Positions 1-11,130 of a stretch of 64,000 nt of DNA are shown here, one piece after another. Under the pieces are notes generated by a model that worked only from the letters and a program-made list of their open reading frames with translations, made no database searches and was not told the DNA's origin. The translations under genes and the position numbers were made by a program. Positions within the stretch are counted from its first letter, which is position 1, and each line of letters begins with the position of its first letter. This DNA comes from Hyaloperonospora brassicae (taxonomy: Eukaryota > Oomycota > Peronosporomycetes > Peronosporales > Peronosporaceae): positions 248,001 to 312,000 of the forward strand of contig CANTFL010001446.1 of the NCBI GenBank assembly GCA_947650285.1, in the 5' to 3' direction.

Positions 1-129
1 CTACCGCACCCCATTCGATGTCACTCAAATGGGTAAACCCTTCACGCGTGGCGTGAAAGGTGTCTTCTTCATCCAACATGTTCATGTTGGATGATGTGGT
101 CCTTGGAAGGACTACAAAGTGCTACCAGG
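1..129 (-). mobile_element. 5' internal end of a Ty3/Gypsy chromovirus running off the left edge (gag start)
   Basis: This stretch is nearly identical to 41945-42077, the region between the 5' LTR and gag of the chromovirus at 34486-42469. On the minus strand it holds a primer-binding-like site directly after the LTR and then an ATG at 85 that opens gag (Met-Asn-Met-Leu-Asp-Glu start). The two copies differ by only a few bases, for example one indel and a few substitutions in the first gag codons. The element therefore lies in the same orientation as the complete one and most of it is outside the window. Confidence 0.85.
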
Positions 130-518
130 TGTAACGGGGCACACCCTTGCGTAACTTAACGCAAGGGATTTGGGTGCCCCGACAGACGTACACGTGGCGA
201 GCGAGGAAGCGTAGGTAGGGTAAAAGTAGAACTGTTATATTAATATAATTAAGTCTTTAAACTACTGTCTCTTCGTTTGACTTAATTCAATTATACTAAT
301 ATAACTGCATGTATGGTGACGTCTCGTCACCACTCATTGCGCGCGTCTTGCGGCGATTGGTGGGTTGATATCATCACGATATCAACCAATGAACAGACCC
401 TTTGGTCGACCCTTCAATATCACCACTTTGGTGATATTGTTTAAAGAATATCCATCTAATATTCTTTATTGTCACTTTCCTTAAGTGACAATATCATGTA
501 ACGGGCTGCCCCGTTACA
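130..518 (-). repeat. 5' LTR of the left-edge chromovirus
   Basis: This 389-bp LTR is homologous to the two LTRs at 34486-34878 and 42078-42469. Its ends form an extended inverted repeat: it opens TGTAACGGGGC and closes GCCCCGTTACA. It also holds shared internal palindromes, for example around GATATCA...GATATC and TGGTGACG...CGTCACCA. The internal end lies at 130, next to gag. The outer flank after 518 is GTTGC; the partner target duplication would be outside the window. Confidence 0.85.
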
Positions 519-1374
519 GTTGCGGCGAGGTCCGATCGCTTGCAGCAGATGGTGACACAATTTTCAAGTCCAGCGGCGTTACATCCTGCGACATCCTTCG
601 CAATGACCATGAGCCTGTACCTGTGAAGCTACCACACTGGGTCACTTCAGAGGGGTCAACGAGGAAGCGGGTATAGCAAGTTGCAGTTTTCTTGGAGCAA
701 GACAGAAATGACATTCATTCGAAGGTGGCGTAGAGCAACGACTCAGATCGACAGACAGCGGCCGACCATACGAGATTCGACAATGTCAAGATTTGGGAGG
801 CCTCGTCTTCGGTGCGCATCCGCTCATACACGAGTTACCGTATTGCGTCCTAGATTCAGTTGCCAATGTACACGTCTTACCCGCTATCAAGAAACAACCG
901 TTTCGTTGACTTGGAGATGCAAGAAGTGGTTTGACCACAACTGAGGCGAAGCTCCGACTCACAGCTGCCTAAAATGCTGGGAAGGCCGCGACATTTCCCC
1001 ACACGCCGACGACTCTTTGGCCTTGTAAGAATGAGCTTTGGGAATCAGAAGTGGGTAATTATCGCATGGCAATGCGAGAACTCCGTCGCTTCATTTCGGA
1101 CCAAGCGCAATGCGAGCTGTCGGAAGTTAAATTCTGTAGTGCAGTAACGGAAACGATGGAGTAATTTTTCTGGACTTGACCGTGTGCGCAGGCTTGTTGG
1201 CGGAAGCTCGTATGTCACTCGACCGGGGAACGCTACGATCTCTATAACGGGGCACTGCTTACCTCGTACTGTTACAGTACTGAGTTCGCATTCACTGGCA
1301 ACAGTGAAGATCAGTGCCCTGCTAGGTGTAAACACTTACACATAGGAAGGAAGAACAGCAAAGACAATGCTTTA
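519..1374. other. No gene recognised
   Basis: Only short open frames are present and none resembles a family I know. Given the LTR on each side this is probably decayed transposon DNA, but I see no diagnostic motif. Confidence 0.5.
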
Positions 1375-1679
1375 GTTGTATAAAAAGTAGAACAGTTATT
1401 TCATACAGTTAAGTCCTATAATTCTTGTTCTCTGTTTCGAACTGTCTCAATTATACCTACATAACTAAACGTATCATGGCGTCTACTACTCACCACCGAT
1501 TGCGTGCGTCTAGCAGCGATTACTGGGTTGATATAATCACAATATCAACCAATGAGTAGACCTTGGGTCATCTCAACAATATCACTGTAATTAGTGATAT
1601 TCTTAAAAGAATATTCGATGTAATATTTTTTATTACCATTTCACACTGGTAATTTCATGTAGCGGGATGCCCCGTTACA
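1375..1679 (-). repeat. Diverged, 5'-incomplete LTR fragment of the same chromovirus family
   Basis: About 300 bp align to the outer three quarters of the LTR at 130-518. They share the order of blocks (AT-rich block, CGTCT...CACCACC..TTGCG, GGGTTGATAT..AATATCAACCAATGA, paired ATATCACT/AGTGATAT, terminal GCCCCGTTACA) but with many substitutions. It ends at 1679 in the conserved terminus. The internal edge of the LTR is not recognisable, so this is an older, truncated LTR and not the partner of the one at 130-518. Confidence 0.7.
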
Positions 1680-2476
1680 AGTTCAGTTGCTTGTATCTTA
1701 TCCTCACGAAATGTGCATGTCGTCAGGCACTAGTGCTGTCCGACGTGGCGGAGGAGGACATCTTTCGCGCACATTTGGACGAGGAGATTGGCTATGCACG
1801 AATATGGGCGCGGACGTAATCTACATTGTGCAGTGCTGGCACAAGTAGCTTGTGGATCCTCCGCAATCAAGCTACATTTCTGCAAAAGGATGTCTCTATT
1901 GATCATAGCGTCAGAGAAGATTGGGAAATCTGCATGCGACAGCTACGAGCGGCAGCAAACGCGAGTACCGGACAAGCGGCACGAAAATCGAGACGCCTGC
2001 CTACCATTATGCCAGAGGGAAATCGTTTGACAACCCTGAGAGCCGTCACCTCAGGTGACAAGACCCGTTGAACTACCGGATTCGCCAGAGGAACCGGCAT
2101 TGTTAGCCAGGCTTAGGATCGATCAGACATCTTGCAACCATTAATGGCTCCATAGATACGTCTGCCTTTAAAAACTGACAGCAATGTGAATGGCTACGAA
2201 CGCTGGTGTTATGGAGTGCAGTCCAACATGATGAAGGGCCCTGGAGGCGGTTCATCGAGCGTCGAATCGTAGTCGATGGTCAGAGCTTTTGATCTCAATA
2301 CTAGCGATTCCGACTTTAAGGCATGATAAATGTCAGGAATTCTCGCCAGCGTTCGCATCGATCTTCGACGCGAATGCCATTGGCTTAGGCGGATTTGACC
2401 AACGTATTTGCCTGCCTTCACAGCGTTTCTCGTCTCACTATCAGCACAACATCGCTATCGTCCGTTGCTAATGTTT
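1680..2476. other. No gene recognised
   Basis: Short overlapping frames only, with no family resemblance. The stretch ends where the inverted duplication begins. Confidence 0.5.
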
Positions 2477-2620
2477 GCTCTATTCGCCGATGATTAGCGG
2501 TGGACGGTAACGTGAGTGTACCCTCGCACAAAATTCCACAGTGAAATAGTGATAAATGCACGCAATTCACACTCCACTGCTCTACAGCCTTTTCACACCG
2601 AATTTGCCTCTCGAGCGACC

Positions 2621-3343
2621 ATGGAAACCGCGGCCGAGATGGTACGTCGCCTGACCCAACTCGCTCGATCGTGTACCCCCTAAGCGACTGACACCATCTT
2701 CGCGTGGCCGTAGAGTCCCGTTCTGCACGAGAAGCTCAGCGACGTATTGAACAGGTCCCGTCGTCCCGCTTTGCCCCACTGTTCGCCCTCTGTCTGCACC
2801 GACTGACTGACTGACTGACTGACTGACCGACTCGTACGCGGCAGATACGACGCGCTGGAGGCCATTCTCGTGTGCACTTCGGAAGGTGTCCCGCTCCTCA
2901 AAGGTCGGCCACGTCACACGCACGACAGCTGCAACTTGTTGTGTCCGTCTCTAACCCGTCGCAATGAATGTGCTACTGGTGCAGTGGCGGCGGACGACAC
3001 GTCGGAGCTGTCGTACGAGTACACGGAGACAGTGCTGCCCACGGTCTTTGCTGGGGCGGCCGAGCAGGTGAGCCCCATTCGATGCAACTACTGCACTGGA
3101 CACGAGGGATATGCAGCCTGACGGATGCTGAATCAGGTTGGAAAGCTCAAGTTTGGGGCTGTGCAGAGCGTCACGGCCTTCTTCGACGACGTCGTGCTGA
3201 TCCACGTCAACCATGCGCCGCTGGTGATTACGCTCGTGGCGCCCAACTCGCCGCAGATCGGAGCGCTCCACGCTTTGGCGAGCGAACTGCGCTCGGCACT
3301 CACGCCGCTCAAACGGTGTGTGGAAAGCGCGGACGTGCACTGA
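2621..3343 (+). CDS. LAMTOR3/MP1-like Ragulator subunit (left copy)
   Basis: Five exons joined by GT-AG junctions: 2621-2641, 2714-2754, 2845-2903, 2985-3067 and 3137-3343. They give a 136-residue protein (human LAMTOR3 is 124). The joined frame restores a roadblock-type fold sequence. An N-terminal helix containing LHEKLSDVLNRYDALEAI leads into a CTSEGVPLLK strand-turn. The second half has KLKFGAVQSVTAFFDDVVL, then HVNHAPLVITLVAP, with a final helix ending LKRC. In other eukaryotes this protein heterodimerises with LAMTOR2 in Ragulator on late endosomes or lysosomes and scaffolds Rag GTPase and MAPK signalling. The introns are 69-90 bp; intron 2 holds a GACT microsatellite. The neighbouring EXS gene is convergent, 170 bp away. 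A second copy lies at 16069-16791. Family assignment rests on pattern recognition after splicing. Confidence 0.8.
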
Positions 3344-3513
3344 AGCTGAACGCAGACAGAGCCCGTTCCACGATGTCGAGCAGATCGTGACGCAGCTGCG
3401 CCATCATACCTGCCGAGTCAGCGTATAGCTCGTTGCGTACTTCAAAGACTGCCGTTCGTTTGTCCGTTGGTCTCCGCGACACCAGAGTCGCTTTGTCGGG
3501 TCTGAGATGCTTA

Positions 3514-5163
3514 TCATCGAACAGAAGTCGACGCAGCGAACTTTCGCCCGCCCACCAGCATCGCCTGTAGCTTTCCGGAATAGCTAGCGACAGTGATGGC
3601 CGCCGATGCAGTCTCTCGATCCTGTTGTGTCCTGTCGTTTCGATGACTACTACCGTCGACAGCACGAGCGTGTCTCGTCATGTGGAAGAGCAGATTGCTA
3701 CCGTCGCTAGGGCTCTGACTTGACGTACTGCTGGTTTCATTGCCGCTGTGCTCACTCGAGAAGGGATCGGGACGCCCGAGCGATGTGGTTCTGGACTTCA
3801 GCACTTCCGACGCATCGACTTCATCGTGCCCCATCATCATTGGCCTCTTTTCAATGCTCCTCTCGAGCTTCAGAGTGTCTGCGGAGGTCTCCGTCTTCTT
3901 GCTGCTCAGGATGTCGAGCTTCATGCACTCCCACTCCACACGCACAAAGTTCCACATGATACGCCGCACGACCTCCGCGACCTGCGAGACGAGTTTAAAG
4001 TGCACGCCAATGTGCATCCAGTCCCACCATTTGGTCACCCACATAATGCGGAGCGCAAAGTCCACGAGGATGATCAGGTAGTACACCTGACGTGGGCGGT
4101 ATGTCAGCTGGTGCCGCAAGAAGACCACTCGTCGGGGCAGGTGCGGCTGGCCCAGGCCCCAGTCCATGATGACGTCCCATAGGAACGAGTAGAGCGAGTT
4201 GAACACGGCACAGAGCAGAAAGAAACTGCTGTGTTCGGGCCGCGCGAGCCCCCTGAGCATCGGCTGAGCGCCCACGGAGATCACCAGCAAACTGGAGCAG
4301 TACTTCATCGTGTTGAGCAGGTGTAGGAAGCGGTCGTTCGCGCTGGTTGTGCGCTGGAACGAGATCAGACACTGCGTCGCGCGGAGGCTGCAGCAAAAAA
4401 CGCATACAAAGCACTGTATATGAGCACAACGACCAGCTGCCATCTCGCCATCTCCTTCTCCTCCATCTCGCCATCCCCATCTCCTCCTCCATCTCCTTCT
4501 CCTTCTCCTTACTCACATGTACGGCGCACTGGCTGCGAAATACGGCAGCGGCGACTCCTTCAGCTTGGAAAGGTACGACGCGTGCAGCTCTTTTGGCTCC
4601 ACAGTGAGCGACCGCACGAGCAGCAGGAGCGCGACCGCCAGGTCCTGACTGCACTTGGACAGCGATGTGAGGCCGTCCGCGAGAAAGACCTCACTGAACG
4701 GCGTCGCGTGCGCCGGCAGCTGCAGCGACCAGCGCTGAAAGGGCCACAGACAGCGCGTGAGCTTCCGCACGACGTAGCGCCGGAACTTGTAGTGCAGCAC
4801 GTCCAGCGGACACACGAGCAGAGCGGCTGCGACGGCCACGTAACCCAACAGCAGCAGCTCCGTGTGCGTCTCGTCGTGTCCGAACGCGCGGCCGCGTTGG
4901 GCGGCGTACGCGTTGAAGAGCACGAGCTGCGTGAGGAGCAGGAAGAGCGCCGTCTGGCAGATGCCGCGCGCTTGGGGCACCTCGTCCGGCCGCATGTCGA
5001 GGACCCGGTCGAAGGCCAAGCGCTGGCGCTGGAAGACGTGCAGGTTCGCGGCCAGTCCCAGCAGGAAGACGGTGGCGGCCAGGGGGCCGCACAGGAAGAA
5101 CCACGTGGTGATTGGGTACGGGGCCGCCGTCGCGAGCGGCTCGTGCGTTGGGTCGAGCGACAT
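3514..5163 (-). CDS. EXS-domain (ERD1/SYG1/XPR1-like) membrane protein (left copy)
   Basis: Two exons: 5163-4517 and 4387-3514, with a GTGAGT...GCAG intron of 129 bp containing GGA/GAT-rich microsatellite. The 506-residue product has hydrophobic segments near residues 19-43, 69-88 and 103-124 and more in the second half. It carries EXS signatures: FSEVFLADGLTSLSK (about 157-170), an NTMKY element shortly after the splice site, and LWDVIMDWGL. EXS proteins include the phosphate exporter XPR1 and the Golgi-retention protein ERD1. This one has no N-terminal SPX domain and a long Ser/Thr-rich cytoplasmic tail, so it is closer to the ERD1-type architecture; transport substrate is unknown. It lies downstream of the inositol monophosphatase gene in the same orientation. 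The protein read from the right-arm copy is identical. Confidence 0.85.
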
Positions 5164-5290
5164 GACGGCGGCTGCTGCTGCAGGGGATATCGAGAGTGGG
5201 GCAGCACGCGGACGAGGGGACGAGGGCGACGGACGCGGAGGTCCGAACGGATTGGACTGAGCTATGAGAGGGCGAGTGCGTCACTTGTTG

Positions 5291-5428
5291 ACAGACAGAC
5301 AGACAGACGGACCGACAGACGGACGGACAGACGGACGGACGGACCGATTGTTTGCGGTGCCGATCAAGACGATCGATGGGCCGGCCGGTCGGTCGGTCTG
5401 CTGACGGACGGACGGACGGACGGACGAC
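5291..5428. repeat. Tetranucleotide microsatellite (GACA/GACG) with a GGTC-type patch
   Basis: Runs of GACA and GGAC units interrupted by unique sequence lie upstream of the EXS start codon, between that gene and the inositol monophosphatase gene. The matching stretch in the right arm is about 13985-14122, and the two differ by a 1-bp slip, the only length change between the arms in this part. Confidence 0.85.
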
Positions 5429-5634
5429 AGTGTGTGCGTTTGTGGGTGTGCAGGTGTGTGTTTGGGTGCGAGCAGTGGTATCCCTGAAGTCGAAAACCAA
5501 AGCGGCCGACGGACTGGTTGCGGTCGGATCCGACGTCAGGTGCTCAACGTGGCATTCGACCGAGAGAGTGTGAAAGAGAGAGAGACTTCTTCTAGACGCA
5601 GAGAGGTGACGATTGACCCTCGTTGGCAACTTCC

Positions 5635-6657
5635 TTAGGCGCGCACTTGCACGGCGTCGGCCTTGTCGATGAGCTCAATCATGCGCGAGTGGACGTCGCC
5701 TTTGCCGTTCGACGCCACGACGTTGCGCGTAGCGAGCGAGAAGGATGTGCCGTCGCTGTTGGTCACGCGCCCCCCGGCCTCAGTTACCAGCAACGCGCCG
5801 GCTGCAACGTCCCACGAGTTCAGGTCGAGCTCGTAAAAGGCCTGCGGAGCACCAGCACACAGGACACACACACACGGGTCAGAATGACATGGATAGACAA
5901 AAGCCATCGACAAAGCGCCACGTCACGTGACGTGACGTCACACACAGACACATATGCGACACTGGCGCTGCGACGCGTTGCAGCATATGTACGTCTAACG
6001 CACCGATTGGCGGCCAGCAGCGGTCCACGCGAGTTCGATGGCTGCTGCGCCCTGCAGCCGCAAGCCCCGGCATTGCGCAGAGAACTCGCGCGCACACTCG
6101 AGCATGGGCAGCCGCACGCTGTCCTTCGTGCCGATGCCAAAGCCCACCAACGCATGAGCGAACGACGTCTCGTGGCTCACGTGCATCGGGCGGCCGTTCA
6201 GTAACGCGCCGCGGCCCTTTTGCGCCGTGAAGAGCTCGTCGCGGTACGGGTCGTAGACGACGCCCACTGTCACGTCGCCGTAGTGGGCACACGCGACCGA
6301 CACGACGCTCGCTGGTCGGTGGTGCACAAAGTTCGTCGTGCCGTCGATCGGGTCCACGATCCAGAGCCACTCTTTGCTCACGAGGGCCTCGAGGGCCTGG
6401 GCCGCGGCCGCGCTCCCCGGCGCCACGTCCTCCTCGCCCAGGCACTCGTGGCTCGGGAACGACGCCTGGATCCGCGCAAAGACCATGTCCTGGCACTGCT
6501 TGTCCACGACCGTGACCAGGTCGTCTTTGCCCGACTTGGTCTTCTCCACGCGCGACGTGCGCAGCTGCGCCTTCATGTGGTCACCGGCAGCGCGCGCAGC
6601 TGCAGTCGCAACGGTCAGCACTGCGTCCATGTTCGTGGCCACGGACGGGGCGGCCAT
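5635..6657 (-). CDS. Inositol monophosphatase family protein (left copy)
   Basis: Exons 6657-6004 and 5841-5635, with a GTGCGT...CGCAG intron of 162 bp, give 286 residues, the usual family length. The metal-binding motifs are present: GEEDV (first acidic loop), WIVDPIDGTTNF (Asp-Pro-Ile-Asp-Gly-Thr core) and, across the splice, the C-terminal motif NSWDVAAGALLVTEAGG. The enzyme hydrolyses inositol monophosphates to free inositol in phosphoinositide recycling and inositol synthesis. The start is the first ATG after an in-frame stop. It differs from the right copy by at least one residue (Val here, Ala there, in the MH[V/A]SHETS segment). The intron contains a small palindromic patch, ACGTCACGTGACGT. 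Confidence 0.93.
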
Positions 6658-7455
6658 ACTGCAGTGTCGTTGGCGGCGAAGAGAGGAGCGACCGCAAGGA
6701 GAAGTGCGTCGGTGTGGACGGTTTGATCATGAGTGTCTCGTTGTTTTGGGTACACTTTGCGTAGATCCGATCGAGTCGTCGACACAAGCGCAATAGGGAC
6801 CGGACTGTTATCCTGCATTTGCAGGTCGTTTTCAGAAACCAGATTCGCATGGTAAGGGAGAGGCTAGATACACCGGGCATTAATGGGGCGTGTCTAAGGG
6901 CGTGTCCAATCCGTACTTCAAATTTACCATTCTGTACTTCGAACGCGTCAAACGTTTGTCCGGACAAAACTCAAATCCCCAAGCGGACTTGGGTTACGGA
7001 CGTCCTTTTTCGTACAAGGGTCAAGAAACTACTCCCACACAACAGCAACCGGAGGTGTTTACCGCAAGCAGTTCCTATGGTCAAGCTCTTGGTGTGGGCG
7101 GGGTTTGAACCCGCGCCACCTCCGCAAACTCGTGGCGCCTGAACACTAAACCGAACAGACATGACTTCTGTGCGCGGTGCAGCGGCACTGTAGAATAGTC
7201 TGCCTTTCCGGGTTGTCTTCACATAACCCCGGGCACTCTTCACTTCCATTCGCCGTTCCCGCTCTTTTGGCTGTCGTGCTTCTCTTCGCCTCTTCCTTGG
7301 TTGCCCTTCCTCTTTTTCTATAGCTACTCACTCTTTTTTTCTCTCACTTTTTCCTTTGGGCTACTTTCTGAGTATCACTCCTGATTTACCTCTCTACGTT
7401 TGACAAACGAAGTACGGTAGCAAGGCTTTTTGATGGATAACAGTGTAATGAAACC
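6658..7455. other. Upstream region of the left inositol monophosphatase gene
   Basis: No protein gene is recognised. It contains the tRNA-like block at 7090-7160 and a pyrimidine-rich stretch around 7300-7350, and ends at the MULE 5' inverted repeat. The right-arm counterpart is 11958-12755. Confidence 0.6.
7090..7160 (-). ncRNA. tRNA-like / SINE-type sequence with a pol III B box (left copy)
   Basis: On the minus strand the block ends in a good T-arm (GCGGG-TTCAAAC-CCCGC) followed by CCACACCA, and contains GGTTCAAACCC, close to the B-box consensus. About 43 bases upstream, CGGTTTAGTG resembles an A box. A 7-bp hairpin, GCGCCAC/GTGGCGC, replaces a normal anticodon arm, and the 5' side does not pair with the CCACACC acceptor strand. 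It is therefore more likely a tRNA-derived relic or SINE head than a working tRNA. Confidence 0.35.
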
Positions 7456-7470
7456 CATTTCCCCCGGACA
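7456..7470 (+). repeat. MULE 5' terminal inverted repeat
   Basis: CATTTCCCCCGGACA here. The right-arm copy at 11943-11957 reads TATTTCCCCCGGACA on its reverse strand, which matches the 3' repeat better, so C at 7456 is probably a later change. Confidence 0.7.
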
Positions 7471-7682
7471 CAACTTAATTACTCATTGGACAATTAATTT
7501 GTTTTTTAGAAGGAAACATGCATCTTGTCATGCTTTAGTAAAGGGGGTTGGAGTAGCAGAGTTCATTCAGCGTTCTTGTTAAGTTCTGGTTCCTTATCCA
7601 TTAACCTTCACACTAAGTTGTATCTGAGATAACTGTAAAGCTCAATACACTACATCCATTTTCATTCATCCACTACTCCAAA

Positions 7683-10612
7683 ATGTCGACAAACGTTACT
7701 GACTATCTTTACGCTGCCCTTGATCGTGCTTTTGAAGGAAGTACCCCCGTCACTACTGGTGAAATCTACCAAGAGACTTAAGTGTCCACTCTCGAGTCCA
7801 ACCATGTAGGCTGCAACGACGATACAGAAACGCATGAAGAAGATCAAAATTGTCACTGTGACAAAATTTGTGATGGAGGAGGAAAGCGTGTTTGTGAATT
7901 TGACCACCCAAAGGCAACGAAGTGTAATACCACTCTTACTTTGATGTATGTCGAACCCATTTCGAAGGACAAGAGTTTAATACGTTCGAGAGAACTCGGA
8001 TGGCTTTAGAGAAATTGCAACGGGGTTACACGTCGGCTGGTAGTCGACGATAGGTGTGGTACACACAAGAGAGGGGGTATCCTATACAGTAATTTTAGAA
8101 CACAGTGAGTGTATCAATTGTTGAAGACTGATGTCTGTCATCAATTGATTACGAGATCTTTTAAGAGGTTATTTAGGGCAGGTTAAATACGTTGTTCTAA
8201 GATGTTCTTTTAGGTTTAATAAAGAAATAAAAATTCAGTTCCCCTTTTGATCACTGAAAGACACGTGCCCCAAGAGGTGTCTTCGATCGGTAGGAGCTAG
8301 CAATACCTGTGAAGGTAGCTACTCCTGAGCACTCTGTGCTGTGATTCTTTTGAATCGTTTGGTCCCCCTGGAACAGGGACCGTAAGCTCTCTGAGCTTGC
8401 TGACTCTCTGAGTCGGGTTCGTAGAATCAAAGTTGCTCGTAAGAGCTTTAAGTCTTCCTCTGACTTAAGAAGCTGTGTAGATCCGCTACAGATATGGTCA
8501 GCATCTCACGTGTTTGCAGTCTAGGGCAAGAACAAGTATGCTCTCAATAATATTGGTGGTTTCAACCAAGACTTCCTGTGTGCACGCGGAGGCAAGTATG
8601 AAAAGAGCAGAAACGCTGCTGAAGCCCAAGAGCGCAAGGTAACCTCCCAACTCACCGGATGTAACTGGAAGGCCCAAATTCGGCGCGAGTCAACATACAG
8701 CAAATACACCGATGTCAATGTTACCCACAACCACAAGCCGACAGCTCATGTATGATTATTTCCTGTGAGCCGCAAGTCGTTCGATGTTGATGTCCACCTT
8801 CTTTACGCGGGCACCTGGAAGCGGCAACAAAGGCAAACAACATTCTTGGCGGCTTAAAGAAGTGTTTTCCCGAATGTGAGCTTGTCTTGAAGGATATCTA
8901 CAATATGATCGTTCATCACAAAAGAGATCAACTTCAAGGAGAGTATATAATGACCGCCTTGATGCGCAAGATTGTATCAGATGGAGCTATGCATTATACC
9001 AAGGTTGACGAACAACATCATCCTACGCACATATTGATTATTCTCAACGAGATTCCAAAGATAGTACGACTTGAGCGGACAACCCCTGTTGTTCAGATGG
9101 ACGGTACTTACCGGACGAAAACATATGGCACACAGATGCTCCACATAGTCGACAGTAACGATTTGAACAAAACGTACACCCTGGTCTACTAGTTATGAGT
9201 TCCACGCTGAAGGCCGATAATAAGTGGGTGCTACATGCATGTCTGGAATTTGGAATTATTGTGGAACCCAGAAATATTCTTACAGAAGCGGAGCAAGCAT
9301 TAATTGACGCTATTGAAGACAATATTATAAATACTCAAGCCATACGCATGCTATGTGTATAGGCACATAGTCATGAACATCACGGCACACCATAAAATTT
9401 TCATGTCACAGATACGAATAATGAGAAGATATTGACCCGGGACGATTTTCGAACACGGATTTTCACCCTTTTTACTAAGTCGCATTCTGAAGAAGTCTTC
9501 AAACACGAATGGGACGACATTAGTCAAAATATACAAATTGCGTGGCATATTACATTCAGTATCAATGACTTAACACCTTCAAATAGCGATTTTGTGAACC
9601 ATAGCTTTTATATGCCTTGCGTCTGGAAAATCGGCACACCCCACGGGTCGAGAGCGCACACCTCAGTCTGAAAGAATTTTTGGAAAATGCTAAACAAGGT
9701 CTTTTTTCGATTTAACTAAAACTGAAGCAGCGTGCCGATGACCAGTTGGAAGCTGTAAGATCATCGCAGTGAGCGAGAACTCCAATCACGATGAGGGGCC
9801 TCTCACCCAGTACCAAGTGAAGTAGGTCTTCTTGTCTCGAGTACTGCGTCGAGTCTACTGCATAAACAGATCGAACTTGCCATGATTGAATTAAAGGAAG
9901 AAATGCTGGCTGGCGACAATCACGATCCGTCCGTGTGCTACAATATATTAAGCAGACAATATGGCCTTCCTTGCTCACGTACTATTATTGAGTTCCTCCG
10001 ACGTGGCGAAAAAATTGGCGCAGAACATATCGTAGAGTCATTCTGGTTTCTGGAGAAAGAAGCAATCTGTTACATGATTTCTAAACCCTTTGAAGCTCCG
10101 GTATCTTAACGATCAACGCGAAAAGTAGAATAACAACATCTGCGTAAATTAAAGAGGCCCGCCTTGGATAACTTAGACAAATTCGTCAGTGTGGTGGTTG
10201 CCAAGAGTATGCGCGTTATAATATTACGAGCTACCTATCTTAAGTGCAAAGAAAGACAAACCCTTCGCCAGTCGCCAGCGGATCCTCTGCAAGTATACCG
10301 TCATCTACAAGTTTACAAGTACGTCAGAGGCAACACCAAACGATTAGATCGCTGTGTCACCAACACTATCTACCTCAGCAGCAACAACAACTCATCCATC
10401 CCCAAGAGCATTACCAGCCGTACACATACAAGCAGCAGCCTCAATACCTTTCCTCTCACTCCGGTCAAGAATTGTTCCCTAATTACCGCCAAAGACAACC
10501 AATGGATCTGCAAGAATCTCTCTCCTACGACACCTACGACCAGCAGCATCAGATTCATGAGTCTCAACAACTCGGCTCAACAGAAATATTCTATACTGAT
10601 CCACCCTAGTCG
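7683..10612 (+). pseudogene. FAR1/MULE transposase, broken
   Basis: The frame opens with an ATG at 7683 (MSTNVTDYLYAALDRAFEG) but is soon stopped. Recognisable pieces follow in order. TRMALEKWSASHGFAV is a typical FAR1 entry; that spelling is read from the intact right-arm copy, and here it is split by the solo LTR. A zinc-finger-like block follows with LCARGGKYEKSRN and VTHNHKPT. At about 9090-9160 comes the transposase motif VVQMDGTYRTKTYGTQMLHIV, with the first catalytic Asp. Near 9290 is AEQALIDAIEDN, near 9350 a frameshifted C-x-WH-type motif, and at about 9960 YGLPCSRTIIEFL. The C-terminus is Gln- and Ser-rich. Several stops and frameshifts, plus the LTR insertion, make this copy inactive. 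Confidence 0.8.
8016..8490. mobile_element. Solo LTR inserted only in the left arm
   Basis: A 475-bp block opens TGCAACGGGG and closes CCGCTACA, so it has TG...CA termini. It is flanked by GAAAT (8011-8015) and GATAT (8491-8495), a 5-bp target duplication with one mismatch. The right arm has the empty site, TAGAGAAATGGTCAGC, and the length difference between the arms is exactly 480 bp. An AATAAAG/AATAAAA cluster near 8218 could be a polyadenylation signal. The termini recall the chromovirus LTR ends, but the body is different. Confidence 0.85.
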
Positions 10613-11114
10613 CAGATGACGCAACACCACACGCAGCGGGGACCCATCGTCTCTCTTGGTCACCTTAGGTCCTCCCACACTTCTGCTCATCACTTGTATT
10701 CATCCACTATAAGCGATTATGGCCTGCAAATAACCGTGCCTCGCAGGTCGTATCTGAATGTGTATCAGCATCCACAGCTCAACAATTGTAGCAAATAATC
10801 CAGTATGTAATTTGTTCCTCCTCAATGTACCTTATTTATTGCAGCTCCTTTTGCAGAAGATAGGTTCATCTTATTGTGATGGGATTTACAACCCCTGGCT
10901 CCCAGCGGGGTGTAGAATAAAAGTGATCCTTAAATTGTATCAGGCAGACGGAGGCGGCGTCGTGATCACGTCAGATTTCTTTGTCGTCATGCGCTCGTCT
11001 CGTGATCATTTCATGACGGTTTTTAGAGCAGCGCAATAAGCTCAAAATCGGAACTTTATCCGTCATATGTCCTGACGAAAATATTTCTATTGTCAGGAAA
11101 AATGTCAGAATTTT

Positions 11115-11130
11115 TGTCCGGGGGGAAATA
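11115..11130 (-). repeat. MULE 3' terminal inverted repeat at the centre of the inverted duplication
   Basis: TGTCCGGGGGGAAATA is the inverted partner of the 5' repeat with one extra G. Its last seven bases, GGAAATA, are also the first seven bases of the right arm (11124-11130), so the transposon end and the duplicated arm overlap at the junction. Confidence 0.75.

Larger units (their letters stand above)
2477..8763 (+). repeat. Left arm of a large inverted duplication
   Basis: Reverse complement of 11124-16935. Paired coordinates sum to 19412 from 2477 to about 5.2 kb, to 19413 up to about 8010, to 19893 after the solo LTR, and to 19887 at the inner edge. The arms are therefore colinear except for a 1-bp slip in a tetranucleotide repeat, the 480-bp LTR insertion, and a 6-bp indel. 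The differences I noticed by eye are few, suggesting roughly 99% identity. The arm carries LAMTOR3-like, EXS and inositol monophosphatase genes plus the first part of a MULE transposon. Outer homology starts at GCTCTATTCGCCGATG (2477). Confidence 0.95.
7456..11130 (+). mobile_element. MULE/FAR1-type DNA transposon, full-length but decayed
   Basis: The element is bounded by inverted repeats: (C/T)ATTTCCCCCGGACA at 7456-7470 and TGTCCGGGGGGAAATA at 11115-11130. It is 3675 bp long, of which 480 bp are a later LTR insertion with its duplication. It encodes, in broken frames, a FAR1-type zinc-binding region and a MULE transposase. Its first 1.3 kb belong to the left arm of the inverted duplication; the remainder is the spacer between the arms. 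No 9-11 bp target duplication can be matched because the right flank is the inverted copy itself. Confidence 0.75.

Noticed and set aside
2806..2826. Ser-Val-Ser-Gln repeat peptide in the left arm
   Set aside because: It is a GACT microsatellite inside intron 2 of the LAMTOR3-like gene, read on the wrong strand.
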